64,000 nt of DNA, taken from an uncultured Rhodobiaceae bacterium. Its GTDB lineage: Bacteria > Pseudomonadota > Alphaproteobacteria > Rhizobiales > TMED25. A program made the position numbers and the translations under genes. Where the stretch lies: assembly GCA_913045225.1 (NCBI GenBank), contig CAJWPC010000001.1:143128-207127 (forward strand). Direction: 5' to 3'. Below the pieces are notes generated by a model. It did not search any database. It was not told where the DNA came from and worked only from the letters and a program-made list of their open reading frames with translations. How positions within the stretch are numbered: the stretch's first letter is position 1; each line of letters begins with the position of its first letter. Positions 10,028 through 25,296 of this stretch are shown piece after piece.

Positions 10028-11415
10028 TTGAAAATAGCGAGAATATGAACCTATCAACTATACATTTCATAGGTATAGGTGGCATTGGGCTATCTGCAAT
10101 TGCAAAACTATGTTTACACAATGGATATAACGTGCAAGGCAGTGATATCAAAAATAGTGATACCCTTAAAAGTCTTGTAAAAATGGGGATCAAAGTATTT
10201 GTTGGGCATAATTCTAATAACATAAATACTAAAATTGAAAAAGTGATCTACTCATCAGCCGTAAACAGCGAGAATCCAGAATTTATTAAAGCTAAAAATC
10301 TCAATATCCCAATATATTCGAGAGCCCAAATGCTTGCAGAAGTTATGCAAAAAAAGAAGTCTATTTGTATTTCTGGTACGCATGGCAAAACATCATGCAC
10401 ATCAATGACATCTTGGGTTTTATCGCATGACACAAAAAAACCTACCACATTGATTGGCGGGATTGATTACTCTTTCAATTCAAATCTACAGATAGGTAAC
10501 AGTGATTGGATGGTTGTTGAAGCGGATGAGTCCGATAAAACATTTTTATCATTACCATCAGATATATCAGTAGTCACTAATATAGATGATGATCATATGG
10601 AAAACTATGGAACGATGAAGAATGTTGAGCAGTCATTTTTAAACTTTGCGAATAATATTAACGAAGGTGGATATTTTGTATATTTTAAAGATAATCCTGT
10701 AGCTTCCAGAGTTTTTAGTCATTTAAAATCAAATAATATAATAAGTTATGGGACTGATAAGCATTCTGATGTTGTAATAAAAAATATAGAGAGACTGCCT
10801 TTCGGCCATAACTTCGTACTATCTGGATTTATCAATGGAAAAAAATATAATTTGAAGCTTCGAATTAATAGACCCGGAATTTATAACGTATGGAACTCTA
10901 CGGCTGCAGTTGTAATTGGCTTGCTCCATGGGATAGCTGAAGAAAAGATTATTTATCAATTAGCAAAATATCGGGGGGTATATCGAAGATTTTCCAGTAT
11001 TATTGAAAAGAGCGGCATAAGATATTACGATGATTATGCACATCATCCAACAGAAATTAACCAGTTATTGATGGCGGCAAAAGAAGAAGCTGAAAATAGG
11101 GTGATAACGATTTTTCAGCCGCATAGGTATAGTCGAACACTGTCATTATATGATAGTTTGTGCAACTCATTCAAATATACAGATTGTCTTGGAATTTTAC
11201 CAATTTATGCCGCTGGTGAAGAATATGAAAGTATGTTTGACTATGGGAAATTTGCAAAAGATATAAAGAAAAAATCTCATACAGATACATATATTTTATC
11301 AAGGAAAGAGATAAGTAAATTTCTGAAAAATATAACAAAAGAAGGAGATATTGTACTATTTGTTGGTGCAGGGGATATCAATGAAATATCAAAAGTTATT
11401 TGTAAAGAAATATGA
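10024..11415 (+). CDS. murC: UDP-N-acetylmuramate:L-alanine ligase MurC
   Basis: A 463-residue Mur ligase that adds L-alanine to UDP-MurNAc, the first peptide step. The Rossmann motif GIGGIGLSAIA is at about residues 17-27 and the P-loop GTHGKTS at 118-124. VEADESDKTFL and DDYAHHPTEI are the expected MurC-specific motifs. The first ATG (10024) overlaps the murG stop; an internal ATG at 10045 is less likely. The end overlaps murB by 4 nt. Confidence 0.97.
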   Translation: MIENSENMNLSTIHFIGIGGIGLSAIAKLCLHNGYNVQGSDIKNSDTLKSLVKMGIKVFVGHNSNNINTKIEKVIYSSAVNSENPEFIKAKNLNIPIYSRAQMLAEVMQKKKSICISGTHGKTSCTSMTSWVLSHDTKKPTTLIGGIDYSFNSNLQIGNSDWMVVEADESDKTFLSLPSDISVVTNIDDDHMENYGTMKNVEQSFLNFANNINEGGYFVYFKDNPVASRVFSHLKSNNIISYGTDKHSDVVIKNIERLPFGHNFVLSGFINGKKYNLKLRINRPGIYNVWNSTAAVVIGLLHGIAEEKIIYQLAKYRGVYRRFSSIIEKSGIRYYDDYAHHPTEINQLLMAAKEEAENRVITIFQPHRYSRTLSLYDSLCNSFKYTDCLGILPIYAAGEEYESMFDYGKFAKDIKKKSHTDTYILSRKEISKFLKNITKEGDIVLFVGAGDINEISKVICKEI

Positions 11416-12362
11416 CGGAATGCTCTATGAATTACTTTTCAGATGCTGATAAACTGAGAGCTGAATTTGATGGAAGAGTAGCAGGTTATCTGTATACGAA
11501 TTATCCATTAAAAAAAATATCATGGTTTCGTGTGGGGGGTTCTGCTGAGTTGTTGTTCAAACCAAAAGATTTGACAGATTTAAAAAAATTTATGCATATC
11601 AAACCAAGTGACGTACCTGTGACTATCTTAGGTGGTGCATCTAATACATTAATAAGGGATCATGGCATACCAGGTGTGGTAATAGTTCTGGACAGAGCAT
11701 TCAATTACATCAAGCAGACTGCAGTTGATGCCATAGAGTGTGGAGCTGCAGTGCCTAGTAAAAAAATTTCAAATTTTGCGCTGAAGAATAATTTCGGAGG
11801 TCTTTCTTTTCTCAATACAATACCCGGAACTTTCGGAGGTGCGGTTAAGATGAATTCTGGCGCCTATGGGGCAGAAGTTGCTGACATACTAATATCGGCA
11901 AAGTTTATTGATCATAAGGGTAATGAATTTGAGAGCGATCTCTCTGAAATATGTTATAGCTATCGGTCGAGTAATATATCGGATGATATGATTTGCATTT
12001 CCGCAACCATTAGAGGATCGATCGCAAATAGAGATGATATTATTCAAGAGATTAATAGATACAAGAAACATAGAGATTCTTCTCAGCCAATAAAAGAGAG
12101 GACCGGTGGATCAACATTTAAGAATCCCACAAATATTAAAGCGTGGGAATTAATCAGGGACGCAGGCTGCTCGGGTCTATCATCAGGTGATGCTGTGATA
12201 TCTAGATTGCATACAAACTTTATAATCAATAAGGGTAATGCAACGGCGCATGATATTGAACTTTTGGGAGAAAAAATAAAAAAGCGTGTTAAAGAGAAAA
12301 CAGGAATAGATCTCGATTGGGAAATAAGAAGGATTGGCGTCGGTCCGAAAGTTGAGTTATGA
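11412..12362 (+). CDS. murB: UDP-N-acetylenolpyruvoylglucosamine reductase MurB
   Basis: A 316-residue FAD enzyme that reduces enolpyruvyl-UDP-GlcNAc to UDP-MurNAc using NADPH. The FAD-binding ILGGASNTLI motif is at about residues 72-81, IPGTFGGAVKMNSGAYG at 137-153, and the catalytic serine lies in GGSTFKNP (S234). The sequence after the active site is short, consistent with a type II (YP-lacking) MurB. Coupled by ATGA overlaps with murC upstream and ddl downstream. Confidence 0.96.
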   Translation: MTECSMNYFSDADKLRAEFDGRVAGYLYTNYPLKKISWFRVGGSAELLFKPKDLTDLKKFMHIKPSDVPVTILGGASNTLIRDHGIPGVVIVLDRAFNYIKQTAVDAIECGAAVPSKKISNFALKNNFGGLSFLNTIPGTFGGAVKMNSGAYGAEVADILISAKFIDHKGNEFESDLSEICYSYRSSNISDDMICISATIRGSIANRDDIIQEINRYKKHRDSSQPIKERTGGSTFKNPTNIKAWELIRDAGCSGLSSGDAVISRLHTNFIINKGNATAHDIELLGEKIKKRVKEKTGIDLDWEIRRIGVGPKVEL

Positions 12363-13273
12363 ATAATTTTTCAAAAAAACAAAATATATTACTACTAATG
12401 GGTGGTGTATCGCCGGAGAGAGAGATAAGTCTAGAGAGCGGTAAAGTATGTCTACAAGCAATAAAAGATCTAGGCTATAGGGTTCAAACTTTGGATCCTG
12501 ATTATAATATAATAACAAGCCTGACTGAGCTAAACTTTGATATTATCTTCAATTGCTTGCATGGATCCTGGGGAGAGAATGGGTATATCCAATCAATTTT
12601 TGAATTTTTAAACATCAAATATACGCACTCTGGTATTCTTGCATCAGCAAACGCAATGAATAAATTAAAATCAAAAGAAATTTTTAAACATAGACAAATC
12701 CCAGTAGCCAGATCATATTTACTTGAAAATTCATTTGATAAAATTGAGTTCCCAATCGTGATCAAACCAATCAATGGTGGATCAAGTGTTGATATTTATT
12801 TAATAAATTCAAAAAATCAGTTAGATGAGTTTATTGAGAAGAATCGTGAGTCATTGAGTTCTTTTTTTGCAGAAGATTTTGTGGATGGCGCTGATTATAC
12901 TTGTGGAGTAATTGGGGGTAAGGCCACGCAAATAGCAGAAATAGTGACAAGTGGACAATTATTTGATTACAACGAGAAATATAGTTCTAATTCTGCCGCA
13001 CATATTATTCCAGCTAATCTTAAACCAAATATTTACGAAAGAATGAGAGAATATTCATTAGCAGCGCATGATTGCTTGGGCTGTAGAGGTGTCACAAGGG
13101 TTGATTTTAGATATTCGTCATCAAGAGATGAAAAGCTGGTGTGTCTTGAAGTAAACACTCAACCGGGTATGACTAAGAAATCTCTACTGCCTGAATTGGC
13201 AGAGTATTCAGGTATCTCATTCCATGAGTTGGTTGAATGGATTATTCGTGACGCATCGTGCAATAGATATTGA
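12359..13273 (+). CDS. ddl: D-alanine:D-alanine ligase
   Basis: A 304-residue ATP-grasp ligase producing D-Ala-D-Ala for MurF. Visible motifs are LMGGVSPEREISLESG near the N-terminus, NCLHGSWGENG, the ATP-grasp loop KPINGGSSVDI, and the metal-binding CLEVNTQPGMT near the C-terminus. Its position between murB and ftsQ is the ddlB location in alphaproteobacterial dcw clusters. Confidence 0.96.
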   Translation: MNNFSKKQNILLLMGGVSPEREISLESGKVCLQAIKDLGYRVQTLDPDYNIITSLTELNFDIIFNCLHGSWGENGYIQSIFEFLNIKYTHSGILASANAMNKLKSKEIFKHRQIPVARSYLLENSFDKIEFPIVIKPINGGSSVDIYLINSKNQLDEFIEKNRESLSSFFAEDFVDGADYTCGVIGGKATQIAEIVTSGQLFDYNEKYSSNSAAHIIPANLKPNIYERMREYSLAAHDCLGCRGVTRVDFRYSSSRDEKLVCLEVNTQPGMTKKSLLPELAEYSGISFHELVEWIIRDASCNRY

Positions 13274-13289
13274 TTTATTAGGAAAGATA

Positions 13290-14060
13290 ATGCGTAATTT
13301 TATTTCTCGGATAAACAAAAAATATAAATTGAAAGCATTTGTAACCGCTGTGTCGATTTTAATTTTATTATATTCCATGACAAATTTATTTAAAAATTCA
13401 GAAGATATTATTAGTAGCTCGATGGAATATATTAATTTAGACATCAAATTAAAGAACCTTAAAATATCAGGAATTGAAAATGTAAAAGCAAGTGAGGTGG
13501 TGAACATTGTATCTGAGCTGAGGGGAATTTCACTCACAAGTATAGATTTAAAAAAAATCAGCTCAGAGATAAATAACATAGATTGGGTTAAAAAATCTGA
13601 ATTAAGAAAGATTTATCCTTCAACTTTGGAGGTCAAAGTGTATGAGCATAATCCAATTGCAATATGGTACAATGAAGGAAATAAGTTCTTGGTTGATAGA
13701 GACTCAAAAATAATTACAGAATTAAATCCTAACAAATTTACAAATCTAAAGGTAGTTGCTGGACCGAATGCACTTGAAGACATACCTGTAATTATTTCAA
13801 TGATAAAAAATTATCCTGAGTTTGAAAAAAAAATTAAATCTCTCTTAAGGGTGGGTGATCGACGCTGGACGATCCGATTACATAATGGAATAACAATCCA
13901 TCTACCAGAAAAAAATGTGGTGAATGCGATAGAAGAGATAGAGGATTTAGACAGAGAGTACTCACTTCTGAGCAGATATATTGAAATAATTGATATGAGA
14001 TTACCCGATAGGATTGATATACTACCCACTGAAGTTATGATGAACAGCTCGAAAATATAA
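13290..14060 (+). CDS. ftsQ: Cell division protein FtsQ
   Basis: A bitopic divisome protein that links early and late division proteins. From ATG 13290 (256 aa) it has a basic cytoplasmic tail, one membrane span (about residues 16-36) and a POTRA-like region starting near LKNLKISGIENVKASEVVNIV, followed by the FtsQ domain with EHNPIAIWY and FLVDRDSKII. I chose this start because AGGAAAG sits 7-8 nt upstream. The longer frame from 13224 overlaps ddl by 50 nt and would put non-conserved residues before the membrane anchor. Confidence 0.92.
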   Translation: MRNFISRINKKYKLKAFVTAVSILILLYSMTNLFKNSEDIISSSMEYINLDIKLKNLKISGIENVKASEVVNIVSELRGISLTSIDLKKISSEINNIDWVKKSELRKIYPSTLEVKVYEHNPIAIWYNEGNKFLVDRDSKIITELNPNKFTNLKVVAGPNALEDIPVIISMIKNYPEFEKKIKSLLRVGDRRWTIRLHNGITIHLPEKNVVNAIEEIEDLDREYSLLSRYIEIIDMRLPDRIDILPTEVMMNSSKI

Positions 14061-14075
14061 TATAAGAGTTTTTAT

Positions 14076-15377
14076 ATGTATTTAATGTCATTTGATAAGA
14101 TGTCCGGATTTAATCTTAAGAAAAATATCAACACAATTTCTGCAGTGTTGGATATCGGGTCAGACAAAATTATTTGTTTAATAGCAAAAAATACCATTTC
14201 TGAAAACTACAGGGAAAAATTTGAAATTCTTGGTCTGGGGCACCATAAATCCAGTGGTTTTGAACACGGGAGTATAGTTGATCCTTCAAATCTCGAATTA
14301 GCAATTAGGAAAGCAATTGAGGATGCTGAACACATGTCCTCATTAACTATTGACAAAATTTCAGTAAATATCACGTCTGATAAGGTCGAATCAAATTTAT
14401 TTGAAATTAGTATTCCAATAAACGACATCCAAGTGACAAAAAGAGATCTGGAAAAAGCATTATCATTAGCAGCAGAACAAAATGAGTCATCTGACAAATT
14501 AATATTTGAGACCATTCCATTAGGTTTTTCGATAGATGGAGTCGATCTAATTGAAGACCCAGTCGGAATGTATGGCGAAAAGCTAAACATAAATCTTAAT
14601 AACCTAACCTGTGCAAAAGGTATCATTCAGAATATCAGTAATGTTATTGAAAGTGCGCATATTCAGTTGGAGAGGATAATTTTTACGCCGATTTCAAGTG
14701 CTGTTGCAACTTTGTCGAGTGACGAAGCAAACCTTGGATCAATTGTTATTGATATGGGGGCCGGAACAACGTCTTATTCGATATTCTCTGATAATATTTT
14801 TCGTTATGCAGGTGTGGTATCATATGGTGGTAATAATATAACTATTGATATTGCGCGCGCATTATCGATCAGTATGAGCGATGCCGAAAAGTTAAAGGTT
14901 TTATATGGAGGTGTTTTAACTAACTCATACGATAATGGAGATACTGTTACTATACAACAGTTGGGCTATTCCGAAGACACAAACTCGGAGAAGCAAATTC
15001 ATAAATCAACTATTGCTGATATATCCAGAACGAGCGCTCTAGATACACTAGAAAGAGTGAGGTCTACGATCCAAAATATTAGCCCAAGTTTGTTAAATCA
15101 AAAAAGAGTAATACTTACAGGAGGGGCAAGTCAGCTCATTGGCATTGATGATTTAGCGAGCGAAATTTTTCAGTCACCTGTCAGAAGGGCGGTCCCAAGA
15201 TTGATCTCTCAAGATTTTGACATCTCGGATCCAATTTTTTCTAATGCTTGCGGTATGTTGACTTATTCACAGAATGAAATTTTTGTTAATAAAAAAATAA
15301 CCACTAAAGGCTTATCTTATAATCAAGGTAATAATTTTTTTACTAGTTTGATGAGATGGTTCAAGGACAGTTTCTAG
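14076..15377 (+). CDS. ftsA: Cell division protein FtsA
   Basis: A 433-residue actin-fold ATPase that tethers FtsZ to the membrane. The nucleotide-binding phosphate loops are visible (AVLDIGSDKIICLIA near residue 23 and IDMGAGTTSYSI near 226), and ILTGGASQLIGI is the adenosine motif. The C-terminal NFFTSLMRWFKDSF is the expected amphipathic membrane-targeting helix. Alternative starts exist at 14088 and 14100. A 12-bp perfect palindrome (15370-15381) covers the stop codon. Confidence 0.96.
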   Translation: MYLMSFDKMSGFNLKKNINTISAVLDIGSDKIICLIAKNTISENYREKFEILGLGHHKSSGFEHGSIVDPSNLELAIRKAIEDAEHMSSLTIDKISVNITSDKVESNLFEISIPINDIQVTKRDLEKALSLAAEQNESSDKLIFETIPLGFSIDGVDLIEDPVGMYGEKLNINLNNLTCAKGIIQNISNVIESAHIQLERIIFTPISSAVATLSSDEANLGSIVIDMGAGTTSYSIFSDNIFRYAGVVSYGGNNITIDIARALSISMSDAEKLKVLYGGVLTNSYDNGDTVTIQQLGYSEDTNSEKQIHKSTIADISRTSALDTLERVRSTIQNISPSLLNQKRVILTGGASQLIGIDDLASEIFQSPVRRAVPRLISQDFDISDPIFSNACGMLTYSQNEIFVNKKITTKGLSYNQGNNFFTSLMRWFKDSF

Positions 15378-15430
15378 AAACTAATTGGCCTATTGATTTT
15401 ATAAGTTAAATAAACACAGGAAAAAATATC

Positions 15431-17257
15431 ATGACAATAAATTTGAAGATTCCAGATGCTATGAGTGAGTTGAAGCCAAGAATTACAGTGTTTGGCGTTG
15501 GTGGTGCCGGTGGTAACGCTGTAAATAATATGATCCAAGAAGGATTAGATGGAGTCGAATTTGTTGTTGCTAATACTGACGCCCAAGCCCTTGCAATGTC
15601 AAGTGCTGACAGACGAATTCAGATGGGAACAAATCTAACCGAAGGTTTGGGAGCAGGCTCGCAGCCAAAAATTGGTGCAGCAGCTGCCCAAGAGGCGCAA
15701 GCGGAAATACTGGATTATTCTGCAGGATCACACATGGTGTTTATTACCGCTGGTATGGGTGGCGGAACGGGAACAGGTGCGGCGCCTGTAATAGCTCAGC
15801 TTTGCAAGGAGCAGGAAATCCTGACGGTTGCAGTAGTAACCAAACCATTTCAATTCGAAGGTGTAAGGCGAATGGAAATAGCAGACGAAGGAATTGAAGA
15901 ATTAAGCAAGTATGTAGATACATTAATCGTTATTCCAAATCAAAATCTATTCAGGATTGCTAATGAAAAAACTACATTTTCTGATGCTTTTGCAATGGCA
16001 GATCAAGTCCTACTATCAGGTGTATCTGGTATAACAGACTTAATGGTAAAAGAAGGTTTAATCAACCTTGATTTTGCTGATGTGAAATCAATTATGTTTG
16101 GGATGGGTAAAGCTATGATGGGTACAGGAGAAGCCTCGGGAGAAAAAAGAGCAATTGAGGCAGCAGAAGCTGCCATTTCGAATCCACTTTTGGATGACGT
16201 ATCAATGAAAGGGGCACAGGGTCTTCTTATCTCAATAACCGGCGGTGAAGACCTTACTCTTTTTGAAGTTGATGAGGTCGCAACCAGAATAAGAGATGAG
16301 GTGGATAATAATGCAAACATCATACTAGGTGCAACCTTTGACTCTAATTTAGAGGGATCCGTCAAAGTATCTGTTGTGGCAACCGGTATTCAAAATAATA
16401 TCAAAAATATCGACTCTACAAATTATACATTTAATAAAAATTATACTATTCCAAAGATAAATAGTACCAGAGATGATGATCAGAAGAATGAAAATCAGAC
16501 ATATCCTTTAAGTGGTATTTCAAATAACATAAAGTCAGTTGCAGAAGATAAGAAATATGATGGAGACGTATCAATAAAAAAAATAGATGGAAGTCATAAT
16601 TTTTTCACTTCAAGAGATAGGCAGAAGCCGGGTAATGAAAACTCAATAAATGAAAAAATGAGCAGCGCAAGCATTATTGAAAAAAGACAATTAACAAATG
16701 AAATAAATGAAATACCGAGAGTGAGCGAATTCTTCTCAATTAAAGATGAAAATATTTCAATGGCAATGAATGAGCAGCTCTTGGATGAGGGTGAAAGAAA
16801 AAATAAAGGGGGCTTTTTGAGTAAGCTTGTAAGCGTCGGATTCAAGAAAAAAGAGCAAGCTGACGAAACGCCGATGATTGACAGTAACTATTCAAATATA
16901 GAATTGAACTCCAATACCGAAATAGACGATAATTTAGGTATTAAAGAGCCTGATATTGAAACTGTAAAGTCAGATATGATTGAGGCACACCAGAACGCGG
17001 AAAAGCTCTCTGATGATTTGAGTACTAGCGAGTCTGACCTTGCAGAGGAAAAGAGTTTTGACTTAAATTATGATACTGAAGAAGTGTCAGATGATGTGAA
17101 TGCTCCTACCGATAATGAAATCCAAGATAGCCTTTTAGATATTGAAGTGGACGCAAACAAAGAGGATGATCTCATTGATAATACAATTGATGACGACTCT
17201 TCAGATCCAGACGGTGAGTTAGAATTACCTTCATTCTTAAAAAGACAGGCAAATTAA
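15431..17257 (+). CDS. ftsZ: Cell division GTPase FtsZ, long acidic linker
   Basis: A 608-residue tubulin homologue that forms the division ring. The GTPase core (residues about 15-320) holds [13 protein letters not shown] and the tubulin signature [10 protein letters not shown] (about 110-119). Residues about 325-592 form a low-complexity, Asp/Glu/Asn/Ser-rich linker, much longer than in E. coli FtsZ (383 aa overall). The protein ends with [13 protein letters not shown], the conserved C-terminal peptide that binds FtsA and other partners. Long linkers are usual in Alphaproteobacteria. The start ATG follows an AGGAAA ribosome site. Confidence 0.98.
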   Translation: MTINLKIPDAMSELKPRITVFGVGGAGGNAVNNMIQEGLDGVEFVVANTDAQALAMSSADRRIQMGTNLTEGLGAGSQPKIGAAAAQEAQAEILDYSAGSHMVFITAGMGGGTGTGAAPVIAQLCKEQEILTVAVVTKPFQFEGVRRMEIADEGIEELSKYVDTLIVIPNQNLFRIANEKTTFSDAFAMADQVLLSGVSGITDLMVKEGLINLDFADVKSIMFGMGKAMMGTGEASGEKRAIEAAEAAISNPLLDDVSMKGAQGLLISITGGEDLTLFEVDEVATRIRDEVDNNANIILGATFDSNLEGSVKVSVVATGIQNNIKNIDSTNYTFNKNYTIPKINSTRDDDQKNENQTYPLSGISNNIKSVAEDKKYDGDVSIKKIDGSHNFFTSRDRQKPGNENSINEKMSSASIIEKRQLTNEINEIPRVSEFFSIKDENISMAMNEQLLDEGERKNKGGFLSKLVSVGFKKKEQADETPMIDSNYSNIELNSNTEIDDNLGIKEPDIETVKSDMIEAHQNAEKLSDDLSTSESDLAEEKSFDLNYDTEEVSDDVNAPTDNEIQDSLLDIEVDANKEDDLIDNTIDDDSSDPDGELELPSFLKRQAN

Positions 17258-17340
17258 TATATTAATATCTCACACAGATCTATTGCTTATACCGTGAAAT
17301 ATGTATATCAATGTAGGTAGTATTAGTGAGAGCGAACAAC

Positions 17341-18270
17341 ATGTTTAACATGCAAACTACAATTAAAGACGATATCAAGTTCGAGGGTATTGGTGTTCAT
17401 ACGAATACGAAGTCTTGTATGATATTAAAACCATCAGATCCTGGTTCTGGAATTTCTTTCAGGAGAACCGATGTTAAGGATCCAAGTAAAAATACAATCA
17501 AAGCAAACTACAAAAATGTAAAATCTACATATTATTGCACTGAAATTTCAAATGAGTTCGATGTTTCTGTTTTAACTATTGAGCATCTACTTGCGGCTAT
17601 ATTTGGTGCAAACATTGATAATATTGAGATATTAATTGATGGGCCTGAGGTACCAATTTTAGATGGTAGTAGTAAAATTTTTATGGATGGTATTCAGGAT
17701 AATCAAATTATAAATCAAGGGGACGCCAAGAAATTTATAAAAATCCTTGAGCCAATAGTGGTAAATCATAATAATGCATTTGCAAGCTTCACTCCAAATG
17801 AAAAACTAATTGTTGATGCGCAAATTGATTTCAAACATCAGTTGATTGGAAAACAAAAAATGGAAATTGAAGTTAACTATGATAATTTTCTAAATGAAAT
17901 ATCAAATGCCAGAACTTTTGGCTTCCTTGAACATGCAGAAAAATTACACTCAATGGGTTATGGTTTAGGGGTAACTCTATCAAATACAATTGTTCTAACG
18001 GACAAAAATATTATGAATTCAAGCGGTTTAAATTCAACAGATGAATTTGTAAGGCATAAAATACTTGATATTTGCGGCGATCTCATGCTCGCAGATTATA
18101 GAATTATCGGGAAGTTCACATCAATATGTGGTGGGCATAATATCAATTATTTGGCTTTGAAAGAGTTATTTGAAAATAAAAATTCTTGGTGTTTAGTCGA
18201 TTTTGATGAGGACTCCAAAACGGCAGAGAATATCGAGCATATTGAACAGCAGAAGCTTGTTAATCAGTAA
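17341..18270 (+). CDS. lpxC: UDP-3-O-acyl-N-acetylglucosamine deacetylase LpxC
   Basis: A zinc amidase catalysing the first committed step of lipid A synthesis. The expected active-site residues are visible: TIEHLLAA (H82), H239 and D243 in RHKILDICGDL, and the general acid/base H266 in GGHNINY. The family normally starts about ten residues before F-x-G-x-G-x-H, favouring ATG 17341 (310 aa) or 17350; a GTG at 17326 is also in frame, and GAGAG upstream of 17341 could be its ribosome site. Its place directly after ftsZ is typical of Alphaproteobacteria. Confidence 0.96.
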   Translation: MFNMQTTIKDDIKFEGIGVHTNTKSCMILKPSDPGSGISFRRTDVKDPSKNTIKANYKNVKSTYYCTEISNEFDVSVLTIEHLLAAIFGANIDNIEILIDGPEVPILDGSSKIFMDGIQDNQIINQGDAKKFIKILEPIVVNHNNAFASFTPNEKLIVDAQIDFKHQLIGKQKMEIEVNYDNFLNEISNARTFGFLEHAEKLHSMGYGLGVTLSNTIVLTDKNIMNSSGLNSTDEFVRHKILDICGDLMLADYRIIGKFTSICGGHNINYLALKELFENKNSWCLVDFDEDSKTAENIEHIEQQKLVNQ

Positions 18271-18319
18271 ATATAGACTATACTATGCTGATATCAATGT
18301 TGTATAGTTGTGTTACAAT

Positions 18320-19120
18320 ATGCAGAAAATTATCGTCTCATTATTTCTTTTATCATTGGTTGGCTGTGCAACAGATATGCCTGTTGAGTCATTCAGCCAG
18401 AGGGATATGAGTATAATATATAATTCTGCTGCCGATTTACTCGAGAAAAAAGAATATGAATTGGCTGCAAATGAATTTCTAAATATCGAGAGAGAGTACC
18501 CATATTCAGATTGGTCAGAGCAGGCCCTAATAATGGCTTCATACTCCTACTTTGAAGGAAAAAGATACAAAGATGCTATTAGTCAGCTTACAAGGTATAC
18601 TCAATTATACCCAAATGGAAATAAACTTGCCTATGCAAATTACTTAATTGGACAATCGTACTACTTGCAAATTGCTAATGTTGGGAGAGATCAACACAAT
18701 GCTAGACATGCACTTGAGCGATTTAACACTATACTTGAAAGGTTTCCAAACTCAGACTATGCAGCGGATGCTCGTCTCAAGAAAGATCTTGCTATTGATC
18801 ATATTGCTGGATCAATAATGGAAATTGGAAGATTTTACCAAAAAAGAAAGCAGTTTACGGCGGCTATCAATAGGTTCAAGGAAGTAATCTCAGAATATCA
18901 GACTACTTCTCATATTGATGAAGCGCTAGCACGTTACTCCGACTCGTATCTCGCACTTGGCATATATGTAGAAGCACAAACATCTGCTGCAATTCTAGGT
19001 TATAACTACCCAAATAGTAACTGGTATGGTTACATTTATGGTGAGCTGACACAAGCAGGTTTAAAACCCAAAGAAGAGCCAGAAACATGGATTCGAAGGG
19101 TTTGGAGAGCGGATAAGTAG
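18320..19120 (+). CDS. bamD: Outer-membrane assembly lipoprotein BamD
   Basis: A lipoprotein of the BAM complex that folds beta-barrel proteins into the outer membrane. From ATG 18320 the sequence is MQKIIVSLFLLSLVGC, a short signal peptide with lipobox LVGC and lipidated Cys16. Five TPR-like helical repeats follow (e.g. YEFLNIEREYPYSDWSEQA-like, RYTQLYPNG, RFPNSDYAADARL). A TTG at 18308 is in frame but would add residues before the signal peptide. A 7-bp inverted repeat (ACTATAC/GTATAGT, 18277-18308) lies just upstream. Confidence 0.94.
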   Translation: MQKIIVSLFLLSLVGCATDMPVESFSQRDMSIIYNSAADLLEKKEYELAANEFLNIEREYPYSDWSEQALIMASYSYFEGKRYKDAISQLTRYTQLYPNGNKLAYANYLIGQSYYLQIANVGRDQHNARHALERFNTILERFPNSDYAADARLKKDLAIDHIAGSIMEIGRFYQKRKQFTAAINRFKEVISEYQTTSHIDEALARYSDSYLALGIYVEAQTSAAILGYNYPNSNWYGYIYGELTQAGLKPKEEPETWIRRVWRADK

Positions 19121-19129
19121 AGTTTTTGT

Positions 19130-24715
<5,586 letters not shown>

Positions 24716-24754
24716 ATATTTTTTGAATTGCTTTTATTTTATGGAAATAAATCT

Positions 24755-24775
24755 TATGCATGCAATTTATGCATA
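24755..24775. promoter_or_regulatory. ATGCAT-containing inverted/direct repeat in divergent gap
   Basis: TATGCAT and ATGCATA flank a 7-base spacer, forming a perfect 7-bp inverted repeat. The same bases also contain two direct TTATGCAT copies 13 bases apart. The site lies between the divergent M24 peptidase and the small ORF at 24876. It could be an operator for either gene; no regulator is known. Confidence 0.3.
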
Positions 24776-24790
24776 CCTACTAACTATTTT

Positions 24791-24818
24791 TTGAACTACT
24801 AAACAACATTTTTAATAC
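24791..24818 (+). promoter_or_regulatory. Possible sigma70-type promoter for the small ORF
   Basis: TTGAAC (24791-24796) is separated by 16 bases from TAATAC (24813-24818), both close to the -35 and -10 consensus. Transcription would begin about 50 bases before the ATG of the 59-codon ORF. In A+T-rich DNA such matches arise by chance, so this is only suggestive. Confidence 0.35.
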
Positions 24819-24875
24819 TATATATCAATTAAACGTAACTTAATTCTAAAAAAATACAAAACTGAAAGGAAAAAA

Positions 24876-25055
24876 ATGGAAATTTCAAGTTATTCAATTA
24901 GTTTAGCCAGTGGATTTTACGGACTAAGCTTTAGTTCAGAAAAGAGACAGAAGGCTCAAATAAAAGCAGCAAAAGACTTTGCAAGAACCGAAGGTATTGC
25001 AATTGGTGACGTACTTTCATCATTAAACAAGCCTACAGACAGCAATCAAAACTAA
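24876..25055 (+). CDS. Small hypothetical protein, 59 aa
   Basis: I do not recognise a family. The ORF starts at an ATG preceded by AAAGGA at an 8-9 base spacing and encodes MEISSYSISLASGFYGLSFS followed by a charged, helical-looking segment (SEKRQKAQIKAAKDFARTEG) and a polar tail ending in NQN. It is on the + strand while both flanking genes are on the - strand. The good ribosome site, possible promoter and balanced amino-acid composition argue for a real gene. It may pair with the 51-codon ORF 47 bases downstream. Confidence 0.55.
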   Translation: MEISSYSISLASGFYGLSFSSEKRQKAQIKAAKDFARTEGIAIGDVLSSLNKPTDSNQN

Positions 25056-25102
25056 TCATGTTGTTGCTGGTGGTTTATCTAATTAAAGCGGTGATAAAAT
25101 AA

Positions 25103-25258
25103 ATGAAATATATAATCGATAACTCTCATGACTTCTTTCATGCCTTAATCACAACGATAAGGCAGGATATCATCAACAATAGTTATGAAAAACGCTCCTT
25201 CAAGGAAGTCTATGCTGAGTACAATAAGACAGCGAAAAAAGACATATCAACAAACTAG
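25103..25258 (+). CDS. Small hypothetical protein, 51 aa
   Basis: An ATG-started ORF beginning MKYIIDNSHDFFHALITTIR, continuing with a basic stretch (EKRSFKEVYAEYN) and ending KKDISTN. No family is recognised; it lacks the arginine-rich pattern of DUF1127. The ribosome site is poor (AAAGCGGTGATAAAATAA before ATG). It lies 47 bases after the 59-codon ORF, on the same strand, and could be a second gene of a small transcript. Lower certainty than its neighbour. Confidence 0.42.
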   Translation: MKYIIDNSHDFFHALITTIRQDIINNSYEKRSFKEVYAEYNKTAKKDISTN

Positions 25259-25296
25259 CCTGATTACAGAATTAATGTATCTTCATACCTGAGGTA

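Noticed and set aside
13224-13289. An upstream ATG for ftsQ at 13224
   Set aside because: It overlaps ddl and adds 22 residues before the membrane anchor; AGGAAAG precedes the ATG at 13290.
15370-15381. GTTTCTAGAAAC palindrome at the ftsA stop
   Set aside because: It is a perfect 12-bp palindrome but has no T-run and is too close to the stop to be a convincing terminator; not listed as a feature.
25103-25258. Assignment of the 51-codon ORF to DUF1127
   Set aside because: The characteristic arginine-rich and L-x-D-IGL pattern is missing.
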